Shown: positions 26,729-38,621, counted from the stretch's first letter. The stretch: DNA of 64,000 nucleotides from Pseudomonadota bacterium (GCA_021805825.1 JAJZEC010000002.1:1-64000); one strand, 5' to 3'. Notes: generated by a model not told the origin, from the sequence alone. Made by a program: numbers and translations.

Positions 26729-27191
26729 CACCACCACCAGCCCCGATCCCCAGCAGACCGCGCGCGCAGCCGCCGACGCGATGTGGCCGCGCGATCGTGT
26801 CGCGCAATGGATGGACATGCGCCTGATCGACGTCGCGCCCGGCCGCGCGGTGCTGGAGATGCGCATCGCCGAGCACATGACGAACGCCTTCGGCAGCTGC
26901 CACGGCGGGGTGATCTTCAGCCTTGCCGACACGGCCTTCGCCTACGCCTGCAACAGCAGCGACCGTGTCACCGTGGCCTCGGCCTGCCATGTCGACTTCC
27001 TGGCGCCCGGGCGCGTGGGGCAGATGCTGCGTGCCGAGGCGCACGAGCGCTCCGCCAGCGGCCGCACCGGGGTGTACGACGTGACCGTGCGAACGGCCGA
27101 CGGCGCCACCACCATCGCGCTGTTCCGCGGCAAGTCCCATCGCCTGCAAGGCGAGGTCGTGGCGTCGCTCGCCGGAGGCGACGCCAACTGA
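26721..27191 (+). CDS. paaI: Hydroxyphenylacetyl-CoA thioesterase PaaI (hotdog fold)
   Basis: A 156-residue hotdog thioesterase. The motif NAFGSCHGGVIFSLADTAFA includes the conserved catalytic Asp and the HGG turn; SACHVDFLAPGRVGQ and RTGVYDVTV follow. PaaI hydrolyses ring-hydroxylated phenylacetyl-CoA by-products and recycles CoA. Translation is coupled to paaH by the overlap, and paaK follows after 43 bp. Confidence 0.94.
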   Translation: MTDTTTSPDPQQTARAAADAMWPRDRVAQWMDMRLIDVAPGRAVLEMRIAEHMTNAFGSCHGGVIFSLADTAFAYACNSSDRVTVASACHVDFLAPGRVGQMLRAEAHERSASGRTGVYDVTVRTADGATTIALFRGKSHRLQGEVVASLAGGDAN

Positions 27192-27234
27192 AGGCGCAGC
27201 GCGCCCCCGAACGCATTCCGACGAGGAGACAGCC

Positions 27235-28560
27235 ATGCCCACGAAGACCCCAGCCCCCGGCGACCTCGAGCCGATCGAGCGCGCCAGCCGGGACGAGATC
27301 AGCGCATTGCAGCTGCAACGACTGCAATGGTCGGTGCGCCACTGCCACGACAACGTCGCGCCCTACCGCCGGCGCTGCGCCGAGCGCGGCGTGCACCCGG
27401 ACGACCTGAAGACCCTGGCCGACCTGGCGAAGTTCCCCTTCATGACCAAATCCGACCTGCGCGAACACTACCCCTTCGGTCTGTTCGCCGTGCCGCGCGA
27501 GCGTGTGGCGCGCCTGCATGCCTCGTCGGGAACCACCGGCAAGCCCATTGTCGTCGGCTACACCCTGCGCGACATCGAACACTGGGCCGACCTGGTTGCG
27601 CGCTCGCTGCGCGCGGCGGGCGCGCGCCCGGGCGACATGGTGCACAACGCCTACGGCTACGGCATGTTCACCGGCGGCCTGGGCGCGCACTACGGCATCG
27701 AGCGGGCCGGGTGCACGGCCGTTCCGATGTCGGGCGGGCAGACCGAGAAGCAGGTGCAGGCGATCATCGACTTCCGGCCCGACTTCATCATGGTCACGCC
27801 GTCGTACTCGCTGGTCATCGCCGAGGAGTTCGCGCGTCAGGGCATGACCCCGGAGCAGATTTCCCTCGCCGTGGGCGTGTTCGGCGCCGAACCCTGGGGC
27901 GAGGGCATGCGCGGGGAGATCGAGCGCATGCTGGGCATCGATGCCATCGACATCTACGGGCTGACCGAGGTCATGGGCCCGGGGGTGGCCAGTGAGTGCA
28001 TCGAGAGCAAGGACGGCCCGGTGATCTGGGAGGATCACTTCTACCCCGAGGTCATCGATCCCGAGACGGGCGAGGCACTGCCGGACGGCGAGGAGGGCGA
28101 GCTGGTGTTCACCTCCCTCACCAAGGAGGCCTTCCCGGTGATCCGCTACCGCACGCGCGACCTCACGCGCCTGCTGCCGCCGACGGCACGCTCCTTCCGA
28201 CGCATGGGGCGCATCACCGGGCGCAGCGACGACATGCTGATCATCCGCGGGGTCAATGTCTTCCCCACGCAGATCGAGGAGCAGGTGCTGCGCGACAAGC
28301 GCCTGAGCGGCAACTACCAGCTGGTGATCACCCGCTCGGGGCACATGGACGAAATGGAGGTGCGTTGCGAGGTGCAGCGCGAACTGCAGGGTGCGCTGAG
28401 CGCGGCGGATTTCGACCATCTCGGACGCGAACTGCAGCACCGCATCAAGACCATGATCGGCGTGTCGGCCAAGGTCAGCGTGATGGAGGCCGACGCCATT
28501 CCACGCACCCTGGTGGGCAAGGCCCGCCGCGTGATCGACCAGCGACCCAAGCAATCCTGA
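27235..28560 (+). CDS. paaK: Phenylacetate-CoA ligase
   Basis: A 441-residue AMP-forming ligase that activates phenylacetate with ATP and CoA. The P-loop is LHASSGTTGKPIVVGY, followed by NAYGYGMFTGGLGAHYG and the adenylate motif DIYGLTEVMGPGVA. RTRDLTRLL and GRSDDMLIIRGVNVFP form the hinge. The C-terminal A10 motif reads IPRTLVGKARRV with Lys429, the residue that Pat-type enzymes acetylate in related ligases. A Shine-Dalgarno-like GAGGAGA precedes the ATG. It lies between paaI and the thiolase gene in the paaGHIKJ operon. Confidence 0.96.
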   Translation: MPTKTPAPGDLEPIERASRDEISALQLQRLQWSVRHCHDNVAPYRRRCAERGVHPDDLKTLADLAKFPFMTKSDLREHYPFGLFAVPRERVARLHASSGTTGKPIVVGYTLRDIEHWADLVARSLRAAGARPGDMVHNAYGYGMFTGGLGAHYGIERAGCTAVPMSGGQTEKQVQAIIDFRPDFIMVTPSYSLVIAEEFARQGMTPEQISLAVGVFGAEPWGEGMRGEIERMLGIDAIDIYGLTEVMGPGVASECIESKDGPVIWEDHFYPEVIDPETGEALPDGEEGELVFTSLTKEAFPVIRYRTRDLTRLLPPTARSFRRMGRITGRSDDMLIIRGVNVFPTQIEEQVLRDKRLSGNYQLVITRSGHMDEMEVRCEVQRELQGALSAADFDHLGRELQHRIKTMIGVSAKVSVMEADAIPRTLVGKARRVIDQRPKQS

Positions 28561-28570
28561 GGAAACCGCC

Positions 28571-29776
<1,206 letters not shown>

Positions 29777-29810
29777 TCGGGCCTCTCGCGCAGGCCGCCG
29801 CCCGCGGCCT

Positions 29811-31001
29811 CTAGAACAACTTGCGGATGCCCACCGCCATGCCGCTGGAACTCTGGCCGTCGACGCCGGCGAAGGCATCGGCATTCGACTGGTTGGCGAA
29901 GGACGTCCGGGCGTCGTTGCCGATGTGGCCGTAGGACGCATACAGGTTGGTGCTCTTCGACAGGGCGTAGGTGTAGCCCAGCGCATACTGTCTGGCCGTC
30001 CCCACCTGCTTGGTGAACACGCCGTTCGGGTCGATGGTCGCCACGTCGTAGGACGCCAGGATCTCCCCAGGCCCGACCGGCACGCTCACGCCGAGCATCC
30101 AGAAGCGCTGGCCGCCGCCGGCGACGCCGGTGGTCGTCCCGAAGGCATAGTCGCCGCTGGCCTTCTCATACAGCGCGCGCAGCCTGGCCACCCCGAAGTC
30201 ATAGGCGCCGAAGGCCTGCCACACCTTGATGCCGCCGCTGTCGACCCCGTTGGAGGCCAGGCCCAGGGTGCTGTTGCGCAGTTCCAGGTACGCCAGACCC
30301 GCGGTGAGCGGCCCGCTCGCGTACCTGCCCTCGGCCGTCCACGAGCGCGGCACCCTCGAATCCTTGGCCACGGCCGCCGGCACCGTGCCGCCGGCGGTCG
30401 GCGCGAAGCTGAAGCTCAAGGTGCCGCTCAGGCCGGACAGCGTCGGCGAGGTGTAGGTCAGCGACTGGTTGGCCCGGATCAGCAGGCCGCCCGACTGCTT
30501 GCCCACGATCGACAGATTGTTGATGTCACCATTCAGCCCGTAGCCGAAAGGATCCATCGCCGCCTCGTTGTGAAACATCGGGGTGTACATGCGCCCGGCG
30601 CTCAAGGTGCCGAAGCGGCCATGAACGCCGACAAAGGCCTGGCGCTGCATGAAGGCGCCGCCGCTGCAGGAACTGCCGCCGGGGTTGCCGGCGACTCCGA
30701 CCTTCTGATCCTGGCTCAGCCCCGCCGCGCAGAAGCCGGTCTCGGCGACGAACAGCACCTGCACGCCGTTGCCGAGGTCTTCATGCCCCTTGATCCCCAG
30801 ACGAGAGCCCGACTGCGCCCCCGAACTCAATCCGGTCGAACTGCCGGTGGGGCTGCCGGCAGCCGAGGATCCGGTGGCCAGCCCGGTGAAGTGGGTCAGG
30901 CCGAGGTCGATCAGCCCGTAGATCTGCACATTCGGCTGCTCTGCCGAAGCGTTCCCCGCAAAAGCGGCAAGCAATGCCATTGCCCATAGTATTTTCCTCA
31001 T
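29811..31001 (-). CDS. Gram-negative porin (Burkholderiales OmpC-like)
   Basis: A 396-residue outer-membrane protein. The signal peptide is [20 protein letters not shown], cut before [12 protein letters not shown]. The mature part has the porin_4 features [48 protein letters not shown] and GRMYTP, and ends in a terminal Phe (VGIRKLF) needed for outer-membrane assembly. Two Cys residues in the [10 protein letters not shown] to SSCSGGAF segment may form a loop disulfide. The Shine-Dalgarno AGGAG precedes the ATG at 31001. Its place next to the paa operon suggests uptake of aromatic acids, but general porin function is equally likely. Confidence 0.9.
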   Translation of the reverse strand: MRKILWAMALLAAFAGNASAEQPNVQIYGLIDLGLTHFTGLATGSSAAGSPTGSSTGLSSGAQSGSRLGIKGHEDLGNGVQVLFVAETGFCAAGLSQDQKVGVAGNPGGSSCSGGAFMQRQAFVGVHGRFGTLSAGRMYTPMFHNEAAMDPFGYGLNGDINNLSIVGKQSGGLLIRANQSLTYTSPTLSGLSGTLSFSFAPTAGGTVPAAVAKDSRVPRSWTAEGRYASGPLTAGLAYLELRNSTLGLASNGVDSGGIKVWQAFGAYDFGVARLRALYEKASGDYAFGTTTGVAGGGQRFWMLGVSVPVGPGEILASYDVATIDPNGVFTKQVGTARQYALGYTYALSKSTNLYASYGHIGNDARTSFANQSNADAFAGVDGQSSSGMAVGIRKLF

Positions 31002-31571
31002 GGAAATATGTCTCCTCGTGGATTTGCGCCTTGGCGCAGCGCTCGTGGCCGGAGTGCATCGATGGGCTCGATTTCCTCGGGGTTGCGCAAACCCGGGCGC
31101 ATTTTTCTCCGACCTCGCGCCGATTACATCAAATCCATCAGGCCAAGACAATCACGCACGCCCGGCCAGCACGCGGAAGATCTGGCACCGTCGATCGGAG
31201 GAGCATTTTTTCACGCGCAAATCGGGCAATCCGCGCAGCGGGTCAGCAACTTGAATTCGATTTTTTTCTTTTTATCGATCAACAACTTACATCATTCGCC
31301 CCCGTCGGGAAGCCAGCGATTCCATGTGCCATCGGCGCCACCGATTTCATGGGCAAGGTATTTTCCCGATCGGCATGGAAAACCCTTGGTATACCAATAT
31401 TCCGGCTCAGGAAAACCCGATGAAAATAACCTGCAAGTGCCTATTTCCGGCACCGGAAGGTCAACATCCTGATGGGGTATGCGAACGGCAGGATCCGGCA
31501 CGGAATGGCTGAATCGATGCCGGGGAAAGGGCTTGTTCCTGGCGCGTCTGCCGCTGCGCGGGCGCACGCAG
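31002..31571. other. Long upstream region of the porin gene
   Basis: About 570 bp without a recognisable gene. It includes AT-rich tracts (for example the T-rich run at about 31260-31276), unusual for this chromosome and suited to a regulated porin promoter. Short frames on both strands have no recognisable content. A trans-acting RNA cannot be excluded, but I see no clear hairpin-T-run unit here. Confidence 0.45.
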
Positions 31572-31607
31572 CGGCGGCGCATGTCACCCTGTGGGTGAGC
31601 GCCGCCG
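31572..31607. terminator. Strong hairpin after the ribonucleotide reductase gene
   Basis: Nine GC-only pairs (31572-31580 with 31599-31607), a 3-nt bulge, then TCACCC/GGGTGA around the loop TGT. It lies 47 bp beyond the minus-strand stop of nrdJ. There is no T run on either strand, so it may act with other factors or protect the mRNA 3' end. Confidence 0.5.
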
Positions 31608-31653
31608 GATCGAGCCGCGGAAAACTGATGTCAGGCAGCCACAACCCTGCCGG

Positions 31654-34086
31654 TCAACCGCAACTGCCGATGTAGCCGCAGTTGTCGCAGCGGTCGCAGC
31701 CGTCCACGCGGCGCAGGTAGGGGCCGCCGCATTCCGGGCAGACGCGTGCGCCGGCCAGCAGTTGCGGAAGCGCCTGCGCCTGGTCGAGATCGATCTGCAG
31801 CGCCTGCGGCTGCGCCTGGCGCTGTGCCAGCAGCTGCAGGGACTGCTCGCGGCCGTCCTCGCGCAGGAAGCCCCGGCGCTTGAGGATCTCCTGCAGCGCG
31901 AAGGCGATGGCGGCGACCTCGGACTGGTGGAAGCGCGGAGCGCGCGAACCGTCGGACTTGATGACCTCGCCGCAGCGCACCGGCCCCTTGTCCCACACCA
32001 CCTCGCGCATGTTCTGCAGCGACTTGGCCACCGAGCCCCCAGAGCGCGCCACCAGCGACAGCAGGCGCATGTTGGAGGCAATCCACTGCTGGCCCTCGTC
32101 GCGCTGCCCGGCCGGCATGAAGAACTCGATCGGGCGCTCGATGCGCAGCGGTTGGCCGTCGGCCAGGCCCTCGACCTCGGCGAAGGAAATCGACAGGTAG
32201 ACGGTCTTCGCGCCCTCGGCCGTCATGTAGCTGACCTTGCTCGTCACCGCCTGCAGGTCGCCTCCGGGGCGGCCCTCGATGCGCCGGGTCAGGGGGTCGA
32301 TGTCGGGCAGCGAGTCGGCGGTGTCGGCCGTCGGCGTGGCCGCGGCCGCGGCCTGCAGCACGGCGCCCAGCACGGTGTTCGGTCGGTAGGTGGCCAGACC
32401 CTTGAGCCCGGCCTGCCAGGCCTCGAAGTACAGATCCTGGAAATCCTCGAAGGGGTAGTCCTCGGCGACGTTGACCGTCTTGGAAATCCCCGTGTCGATG
32501 AAGGGCTGCACCGATCCGAGCATCTGCATGTGCTCGCGCGCGGGCATCTCCAGCGCGGTGACGAAGGCCGGTGGCAGGCGATCGGTGTCGCCACCGCGCG
32601 CGCGCCACAGCCGCCATGCATGGTCGGCCACCTCGTATTCCCGTGTGCTGTCGTCGGGCATGCGCTTCCTGCGCGTGTACACCCAGGAAAAAGCCGGCTC
32701 GATGCCGTTGCTGGCGTTGTCGGCGAAGGCCAGGCTGATGGTTCCGGTCGGCGCCACCGCCAGCAGGTGGGAGTTGCGCAGGCCGTGGCGTCGGATGCGC
32801 TCGCGCAGATCCTGCGGCAGACGCGCCGCGAAACCTCCATCGAGGTACTTGTCGGCATCGAAGCGCGGGAAGGCGCCCTTCTCCCGCGCCAGCTCCACCG
32901 AAGCCTCGTAGGCGGCGTCGCGCAGGTTGCGCGCCATCTCGGCGGCGAAGGCGCGGCCCCGCGGGCTGTCGTAGCGCAGTCCGAGCTCGATGAGGGTGTC
33001 GCCCAGGCCCAGGAAGCCCAGTCCGACGCGACGCTTGTCACGCGCCTCGGCGGCCTGCTGCGGCAGCGGCCAGAAGGTGATGTCGAGCACGTTGTCGAGC
33101 ATGCGCACGGCCACCGTCGCGACCTCGCGCATGGCGGCCATGTCGAAGCGCGCGCCGGCTTCGAAAGGATCGATGACAAAACGCGTCAGGTTCAGCGAAC
33201 CCAGGCAGCAGCAGCCGTAGTCGGGCAGGAATTCCTCGGCGCAGGGGTTCGTGGCCTCGAACACCTCGCAGTAGGAGAGATTGTTGTCTCGGTTGGCTGC
33301 GTCGAGAAACAGGATGCCCGGCTCGGCATGGTCGTAGGTGCAACGCATGATCTGCTCCCACAGCGCGCGCGCGCGCACCCTGCGGTAGACCCACTGCCCG
33401 TCCTCGCGCTGGCGCGCGCCCTGCGCACGCTGCTCGTCGCCCGGCCGCGCGGCATGCACGAGGTCGATTTCGCCGTCGTCGCGCACCGCCTGCATGAAGG
33501 CGTCGCCGACCCCGACCGAAAGGTTGAAATTGCGAAAGCCCCCGCTGTCCTTGGCGTGGATGAAGGCCTCGATGTCGGGGTGGTCGATGCGCAGCACACC
33601 CATCTGCGCGCCGCGCCTGGATCCGGCCGACTCCACCGTCTGGCAGGAGGCGTCGAACACACGCATGAAGGACAGGGGCCCGCTGGCCCGGCTGTGGGTG
33701 GCTCCGACGACGGCCCCGGCGGGGCGGATGCGGCTGAAGTCATAGCCCACGCCGCCGCCGCGGCGCATGGTCTCGGCTGCCTCGGCCAGCGCGCGGTAGA
33801 TGCCGGGCTTGCCCTGCACATCCTCCGATACCGAGTCGCCGACCGGCTGCACGAAGCAATTGATCAGCGTGGCCTGGATACCGCTGCCGGCGGCCGACAT
33901 GATGCGCCCGGCGGGAATGAACCCGCGTTCCAGCGCCCACAGGAAGCGCTCCTCGGCGACCGCGGGGTCGGCCTCGACGGCGGCCAGCGCATGCGCCACC
34001 CTCCGGGCGATGTCCTGCTGGGTCTTTTCCTCGCCTTTGGCGTACTTCTCCGCCAGGACGTCCAGGCTGATTTCCTGCGCCTGCAT
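31654..34086 (-). CDS. nrdJ: Adenosylcobalamin-dependent (class II) ribonucleoside-diphosphate reductase
   Basis: An 810-residue class II enzyme. Active-site segments are QATLINCFVQPV, GSRRGAQMGVLRIDHPDIE, ATNPCAEEFLPDYGCCCLGS and VAPTGTISLAFADNASNGIE. A TSCPD-type domain follows at about 590-720. The C-terminus has a zinc ribbon, CPECGGPYLRRVDGCDRCDNCG. It makes deoxyribonucleotides with or without oxygen, using coenzyme B12 as radical source. The ATG at 34086 has AGGAG 10 bp upstream; the upstream ATG at 34101 would place the Shine-Dalgarno inside the gene. It follows rmuC by 69 bp, too short to hold a cobalamin riboswitch. Confidence 0.95.
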   Translation of the reverse strand: MQAQEISLDVLAEKYAKGEEKTQQDIARRVAHALAAVEADPAVAEERFLWALERGFIPAGRIMSAAGSGIQATLINCFVQPVGDSVSEDVQGKPGIYRALAEAAETMRRGGGVGYDFSRIRPAGAVVGATHSRASGPLSFMRVFDASCQTVESAGSRRGAQMGVLRIDHPDIEAFIHAKDSGGFRNFNLSVGVGDAFMQAVRDDGEIDLVHAARPGDEQRAQGARQREDGQWVYRRVRARALWEQIMRCTYDHAEPGILFLDAANRDNNLSYCEVFEATNPCAEEFLPDYGCCCLGSLNLTRFVIDPFEAGARFDMAAMREVATVAVRMLDNVLDITFWPLPQQAAEARDKRRVGLGFLGLGDTLIELGLRYDSPRGRAFAAEMARNLRDAAYEASVELAREKGAFPRFDADKYLDGGFAARLPQDLRERIRRHGLRNSHLLAVAPTGTISLAFADNASNGIEPAFSWVYTRRKRMPDDSTREYEVADHAWRLWRARGGDTDRLPPAFVTALEMPAREHMQMLGSVQPFIDTGISKTVNVAEDYPFEDFQDLYFEAWQAGLKGLATYRPNTVLGAVLQAAAAATPTADTADSLPDIDPLTRRIEGRPGGDLQAVTSKVSYMTAEGAKTVYLSISFAEVEGLADGQPLRIERPIEFFMPAGQRDEGQQWIASNMRLLSLVARSGGSVAKSLQNMREVVWDKGPVRCGEVIKSDGSRAPRFHQSEVAAIAFALQEILKRRGFLREDGREQSLQLLAQRQAQPQALQIDLDQAQALPQLLAGARVCPECGGPYLRRVDGCDRCDNCGYIGSCG

Positions 34087-34155
34087 GATCGGCTCCTGCA
34101 ATGCACTGCAATGGTAGGTCGGGCCCGGCGCGCCCGCGCGCCGCGCAAACGGTCT

Positions 34156-35490
34156 TTATACCTCGGACGACTCGTCCTCGGGGTTGATCAGGGGCAAACC
34201 CAGCAGGGCCTGCGTGTGCTCCGGCGGCAGCGCCTGCACAGCATCGAGCTGGCGCTCCATCGCACGGGTGCGCGTCTGCGCCGCGCCCAGGGTATTGCCG
34301 GCCTCGTCAAGCTTCTTGCGCAACCTGCCCAGCACCTCGCCGAAGCGCCCGAATTCGGTCTTCACCGCCCCCAGAACCTTCCAGACCTCGGTCGAGCGCT
34401 GCTGCAGCGCCAGGGTGCGAAAGCCCATCTGCAGGCTGTTGAGCAGCGCGAGCAGGGTCGTGGGCCCGGCGAGCATCACCCGCTGCTCGCGCTGCAGTGC
34501 CTCCATCAGCCCCGGGCGGCGCAAGGCCTCGGCGTAGAGACCCTCGGTCGGCAGGAAGAGGATGGCGAAGTCGGTGGTATGCGGAGCCGCCACGTATTTG
34601 GCGCGGATGCTGCGCGCCTCCTCGCGCAGGCGGGCCTCCAGCGCCTTGGCGGCAGCCTCGGCCGCCGCCTTGTCGGCGATGTCCTGGGCGTCGAGCAGGC
34701 GCTCGTAGTCCTCGCGCGGGAACTTGGCGTCGATGGGCAGCCACAAAGGCCCCTGGCCGTCGCCGGGCAGGCGCAGCGCGAACTCCACGCGCGCCCCGCT
34801 TCCCGGAACGGTTTCCACATGGGTCGCGTACTGCTCGGGCGCCAACACCTGCTCGATCAGTGCGGCCAGCGCAATCTCTCCCAGCACGCCGCGCGACTTG
34901 ACGTTCGAGAACACCCGCTGCAGGTCGCCTACGCCCTGCGCCAGCGCACGCATCTCGCCCAGGCCGCTATGCACCTGCTCCAGGCGCTCGGCGACCTGGC
35001 GAAAACTCTCCCCCAGCCGCTGCTCGAGGGTGGCGTGGAGCTTTTCATCGACGGTCAGTCGCATGTGCTCGAGCTTCCTCTCGGTGTCGGCCTGCAGTTC
35101 GCGCAAACGCTGGTCGGTGTTGGCGCGCAAGGCTTCGAAACGTTCGCCGAGCTGCTGCTGCAGGCCCTGCAGGGTCTGCGTGCTGGTCTGCGCCAGCGCG
35201 GCCACCTGCTGCACCAGGGTGTCGGCCAGGGACTTCTGCAGGCTCTGCAACTGCCGGGCCACGGCGTCGAGGCGGGAATCGGTGGTGCGCGCGGCCTCGC
35301 CCTGCTGGGTCAGCAGCAGTTGCTGCAACCCTGCCAGCTGCGCGGACTGCTCGCTGCGCAGAGCCTGCGCCGCCGACTGCAGGTACTGACGCAGTTCGCG
35401 CTGCAGCCGCAGCAGCTGCAGCACCGCCGCCAGCACCAGCAAGGCCAGCAGCGCCCCGAGCAACAGCAACGCGAGGTCGACCGGGCGCAT
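34156..35490 (-). CDS. rmuC: DNA recombination protein RmuC
   Basis: A 444-residue protein. An N-terminal membrane anchor (residues 5-24, LALLLLGALLALLVLAAVLQ) is followed by a long Gln-rich coiled coil to about residue 180. The RmuC nuclease-like domain contains NVKSRGVLGEIALAALIEQ, LWLPIDAKFPREDYERL and FLPTEGLYAEAL. RmuC limits DNA inversions at short inverted repeats; its biochemical activity is unsettled. It starts 8 bp after the dehydrogenase gene. Confidence 0.94.
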   Translation of the reverse strand: MRPVDLALLLLGALLALLVLAAVLQLLRLQRELRQYLQSAAQALRSEQSAQLAGLQQLLLTQQGEAARTTDSRLDAVARQLQSLQKSLADTLVQQVAALAQTSTQTLQGLQQQLGERFEALRANTDQRLRELQADTERKLEHMRLTVDEKLHATLEQRLGESFRQVAERLEQVHSGLGEMRALAQGVGDLQRVFSNVKSRGVLGEIALAALIEQVLAPEQYATHVETVPGSGARVEFALRLPGDGQGPLWLPIDAKFPREDYERLLDAQDIADKAAAEAAAKALEARLREEARSIRAKYVAAPHTTDFAILFLPTEGLYAEALRRPGLMEALQREQRVMLAGPTTLLALLNSLQMGFRTLALQQRSTEVWKVLGAVKTEFGRFGEVLGRLRKKLDEAGNTLGAAQTRTRAMERQLDAVQALPPEHTQALLGLPLINPEDESSEV

Positions 35491-35498
35491 GCGCGACC

Positions 35499-36488
35499 TC
35501 AGCCGCCGAGCGCCACCGGGTTCGGCGGCGCGCGCCCGTCGAGCACCGCCAGCAGGTTGTCCACCGCCAGGCGCACCATCGCGCGCCGCGTGGGCAGCGA
35601 GGCGCTGGCGATATGCGGCGTCAGCACCAGACGCGGGGCCTGCAGCAGCCGCGCATCGACCCGGGGCTCGCCTTCGAAGACGTCCAGCCCGGCCGCCCCG
35701 AGGCGTCCGTCCTGCAGCGCCTGCGCCAGCGCCGCCTCGTCGACCAGGCCGCCGCGGCCGATGTTCACCAGGGTCGCACCCCGGCGCATGCGGGCGATCT
35801 CGACGCCGCCGATCAGGTGGTGGGCGGCCGGGCTGAAGGGCAGCGCGAGCAGCACGTGGTCGCTTTGCTCGAGCAGGGAGTCCAGACTGCTGTATCGCGC
35901 CCGGGACTCAGCTTCCAGCTGCGGATCGAGGCGGTTGCGGTTGTGGTAGACGATGCTGGCGCCGAAGCCCAGGGACGCGCGACGCGCAATCGCGCGCCCG
36001 ATGCGCCCCATGCCGACGATGCCCAGGGTGCTGCCGTGCAGGTCGGCGCCGGCGAAGGCATCCGGGCTCCAGCCCTGCCAGCGCCCGGCCCGCAGGTAGC
36101 GTTCGGCCTCGCCGATCTGGCGCAGTGCGGCCAGCAGCAGGGCGATACCGAAGTCGGCGGTCGTCTCGGTCAGCACGTCGGGCGCGTGGGTGACCACGAT
36201 GCCGCGCGCGGCGCAGGCCCCGACATCGATATGGTCGAAACCCACGGTCATCGTGCTGACCACCCGCAGCCGCGGGCTGGCGTCGAGCAGCGCGCCATCC
36301 ACGCGCTCGCTGGCGGTCAGCAGCACGCCATCCTTGTCGGCCATCCACTGCCGCAGGCGCGCGGGCTCGGCTGCCCGATCCTCGTCGTGGTACTGCAGGT
36401 GGCAGCGCGCGCGCAGCGGATCCAGCAGATCGTCGAAGAGCTTGCGCGCGACCAGCACGCGTGGGCGTTGCTCGCTGGGGTCGGTCAT
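35499..36488 (-). CDS. D-2-hydroxyacid dehydrogenase (glyoxylate/hydroxypyruvate reductase-like)
   Basis: A 329-residue NAD(P)-dependent enzyme. Motifs are [18 protein letters not shown], the Rossmann [33 protein letters not shown] with the active-site Arg, the Glu in [11 protein letters not shown], and the catalytic His in LTPHIASAS. The set resembles GhrB/TkrA, which reduce glyoxylate and hydroxypyruvate. The ATG at 36488 overlaps the pncB stop by 4 bp. The exact substrate is unproven. Confidence 0.87.
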   Translation of the reverse strand: MTDPSEQRPRVLVARKLFDDLLDPLRARCHLQYHDEDRAAEPARLRQWMADKDGVLLTASERVDGALLDASPRLRVVSTMTVGFDHIDVGACAARGIVVTHAPDVLTETTADFGIALLLAALRQIGEAERYLRAGRWQGWSPDAFAGADLHGSTLGIVGMGRIGRAIARRASLGFGASIVYHNRNRLDPQLEAESRARYSSLDSLLEQSDHVLLALPFSPAAHHLIGGVEIARMRRGATLVNIGRGGLVDEAALAQALQDGRLGAAGLDVFEGEPRVDARLLQAPRLVLTPHIASASLPTRRAMVRLAVDNLLAVLDGRAPPNPVALGG

Positions 36489-37705
36489 GGGCGGATCTCG
36501 TCGCTGGCAGGCAGGTCTGCGGGGCTCGGGATCTGGAACACCTCCCGCAGGTAGGTAAGGTACGCCACATCGTCGCACATGTTCTTCGCCGGCTCGTCGC
36601 TGATCTTGGCCACCGGCTGATCGTTGCAGCGCACCATCTTGATGACCATCTGCGGCGCCTCATGGCCAAGGTCGTGCATCAGGTTGGTGCCGATGCCGAA
36701 GGCCAGCCCCACGCGCTGGTGGAAGCGGCGGTACAGGTCAATGACCTTGTCGACCGTGAGCGCATCGCTGAAGACCAGGGTCTTGCTGCGCGGATCGACG
36801 CGATGGGCTGCGTAGTGGGCGATCATCTGCTCGCCCCACGCAAAGGGGTCGCCGGAGTCGTGGCGCGCGCCGTCGAACAGCTTGCAGAAATACAGGTCGA
36901 AATCCCGCAGGAAAGCCTGCAGGCCGTAGACGTCGGCCAGCGCGATCCCGAGATCGCCGCGGTATTCGCGCGCCCAGTTCTCGAAGGCGAATACCTGGGT
37001 GTCGCGCAAGCGCGGCCCCAGCGCCTGGCAGGCCTGCAGGTACTCGTGCGCCATCGTGCCCAGCGGGCGCAGTTCCATGTCGCGCGCCAGCGCGACGTTG
37101 CTGGTGCCGGCGAGTTGCGCGCCGAGGCCGCCCTGCAGGCGCTCGAGCACCCGGCGTTGCCAGGCACGGGAATAGCGCCGGCGCGTGCCGTAGTCGGCGA
37201 TGCGGCAACCTTCCAGCCCAGGCTCGCGCAGGCGGGCGATCTTGGCGTCCAGGCGGGCCATGGCCGCCTGCCGGTCGGCGTCGGCATGCGCATGCGCGGC
37301 CCAGACCTCGCCGACGATCGCCAGCACCGGAACCTCGAACAGGATGGTGTGCAGCCACGGCCCGCGAATGCGGATGTCGATCTCTCCCCGCGCCCTGGCC
37401 GCCGCATCCTCGGCCGGGCGCGCCTCGATGCGCGAACGACGCAGGCGGAACAGTTCGAGAAAATCGATGAAGTCGCTCTTGAGAAAGCGCAGGCCGCGCA
37501 GGTAGCGCAACTCCTCGGCCGTGAAGCGCAGCGCGCACAAGGCATCGATCTCGGCATCGATGCGCGGCAGCAGCGGCGCCAGCGCGACGCCGGGCGTGCG
37601 GCAGCGAAAACGGTACTCCACTTCGGCGCCGGGAAAATGATGCAGCACGACCTGCATCATGGTGAACTTGTACAGGTCGGTGTCGAGCAGGGACGAGATG
37701 ATCAT
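36485..37705 (-). CDS. pncB: Nicotinate phosphoribosyltransferase
   Basis: A 406-residue enzyme of NAD salvage, joining nicotinate and PRPP to give nicotinate mononucleotide. It begins [20 protein letters not shown], a family hallmark. [23 protein letters not shown] contains the His autophosphorylated in the family. [16 protein letters not shown] and [14 protein letters not shown] line the active site. It overlaps the nitroreductase stop (4 bp) and the dehydrogenase start (4 bp), so the three are translationally coupled. Confidence 0.95.
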   Translation of the reverse strand: MIISSLLDTDLYKFTMMQVVLHHFPGAEVEYRFRCRTPGVALAPLLPRIDAEIDALCALRFTAEELRYLRGLRFLKSDFIDFLELFRLRRSRIEARPAEDAAARARGEIDIRIRGPWLHTILFEVPVLAIVGEVWAAHAHADADRQAAMARLDAKIARLREPGLEGCRIADYGTRRRYSRAWQRRVLERLQGGLGAQLAGTSNVALARDMELRPLGTMAHEYLQACQALGPRLRDTQVFAFENWAREYRGDLGIALADVYGLQAFLRDFDLYFCKLFDGARHDSGDPFAWGEQMIAHYAAHRVDPRSKTLVFSDALTVDKVIDLYRRFHQRVGLAFGIGTNLMHDLGHEAPQMVIKMVRCNDQPVAKISDEPAKNMCDDVAYLTYLREVFQIPSPADLPASDEIRP

Positions 37706-38415
37706 CGCTCGAGAAACACGGTGAACTCCCCGACCGCGGCGCGCTCGGTATGCAGGGTGTTCTCCACCGCGTCGGGGTCGGCCCAGCCCAGCGACATGCC
37801 GCACACGACCTGCTGCGTGGGCTGCAGCCCGAGTTCGTCGGCGATGAGGGAGTGGAAGGCCGTGAACGCGGCCTGCGGACAGGTGTCGAGGCCGCGCGCG
37901 CGGGCGGCAACCATGATGTTCTGCAGGAACATTCCGTAATCCAGCCAGCTTCCCTGCTGCATCACCCGATCGATGCTGAACAGCAGGCCGACCGGAGCGT
38001 CGAAGAACTGGAAATTGCGCCGATGCTGGGCGTGCATCGCCTGCTTGTCGCCCTTGGCGATTCCCAGCAGACCGTACAGATCCCATCCGACCTTGCGCCT
38101 GCGCGCCAGATACGGATCCTTCCATTCGACCGGGTAGTAGGCATATTCCTCGGTGTAGCGCGTGGCCGCGTCGGGCAGGTCGTAGGCCGCGACCAGGCGC
38201 GCGCTCAGGCGCTCGCGCGCCGCGCCGGTCAGCACATGCACCTGCCAGGGCTGGGTGTTCGTGCCCGAGGGCGCGCGCGCGGCCACGCGCAGGATGTCCT
38301 CGACAGTCTCGCGCGCGACCGGTCGCGGCAGGAAGCGCCGGATCGAGCGCCGGGAGGTGATCGCCGCGTCGACCGCGGCGCGGGCGTCGGCATCGGGAGG
38401 AGTGTCGGCAGGCAT
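37702..38415 (-). CDS. Nitroreductase family flavoprotein
   Basis: A 237-residue FMN-dependent oxidoreductase. The N-terminus [20 protein letters not shown] and the FMN site [18 protein letters not shown] are typical. [32 protein letters not shown] and GMSLGWADP follow. It probably reduces nitroaromatics or quinones with NAD(P)H. It heads the run nitroreductase-pncB-dehydrogenase-rmuC-nrdJ. Placement before pncB suggests a link with nicotinamide-nucleotide redox, but this is not proven. Confidence 0.88.
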   Translation of the reverse strand: MPADTPPDADARAAVDAAITSRRSIRRFLPRPVARETVEDILRVAARAPSGTNTQPWQVHVLTGAARERLSARLVAAYDLPDAATRYTEEYAYYPVEWKDPYLARRRKVGWDLYGLLGIAKGDKQAMHAQHRRNFQFFDAPVGLLFSIDRVMQQGSWLDYGMFLQNIMVAARARGLDTCPQAAFTAFHSLIADELGLQPTQQVVCGMSLGWADPDAVENTLHTERAAVGEFTVFLER

Positions 38416-38621
38416 GCCCTGCAGTGTAGGGCGCGGCGCGCGCCGGCGCGCCCGGGGCAGCGACCCGCGAGGCCACCGCATCCGGTGTTGCGGCACCGCA
38501 TGCACGCTTGCGGACGGCGCGCCTGCGCGGCCGCCTCCGCAACGGCCCGCGGACGTCACGGTTGCCGGGAATGCTCCTCAGACCCTTGTTTTTCCTGGAT
38601 TTTTTAGCCACAACGAAAATG
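38416..38621. other. Intergenic region, nitroreductase / phasin
   Basis: The GC-rich half of the divergent spacer. It must hold the promoter for the nitroreductase run on the minus strand. No repeat, RNA gene or recognisable small protein was seen. Confidence 0.4.

Noticed and set aside
34087-34155. Cobalamin riboswitch before the B12-dependent ribonucleotide reductase
   Set aside because: The gap from rmuC is only 69 bp, too short for a cobalamin riboswitch, and the conserved B12 box was not seen.
31591-35949. A 1452-codon open frame on the plus strand opposite nrdJ, rmuC and the dehydrogenase gene
   Set aside because: It is antisense to three recognisable genes, its translation is Arg/Gln/His/Leu-rich without any domain, and such frames are expected from high GC at third positions.
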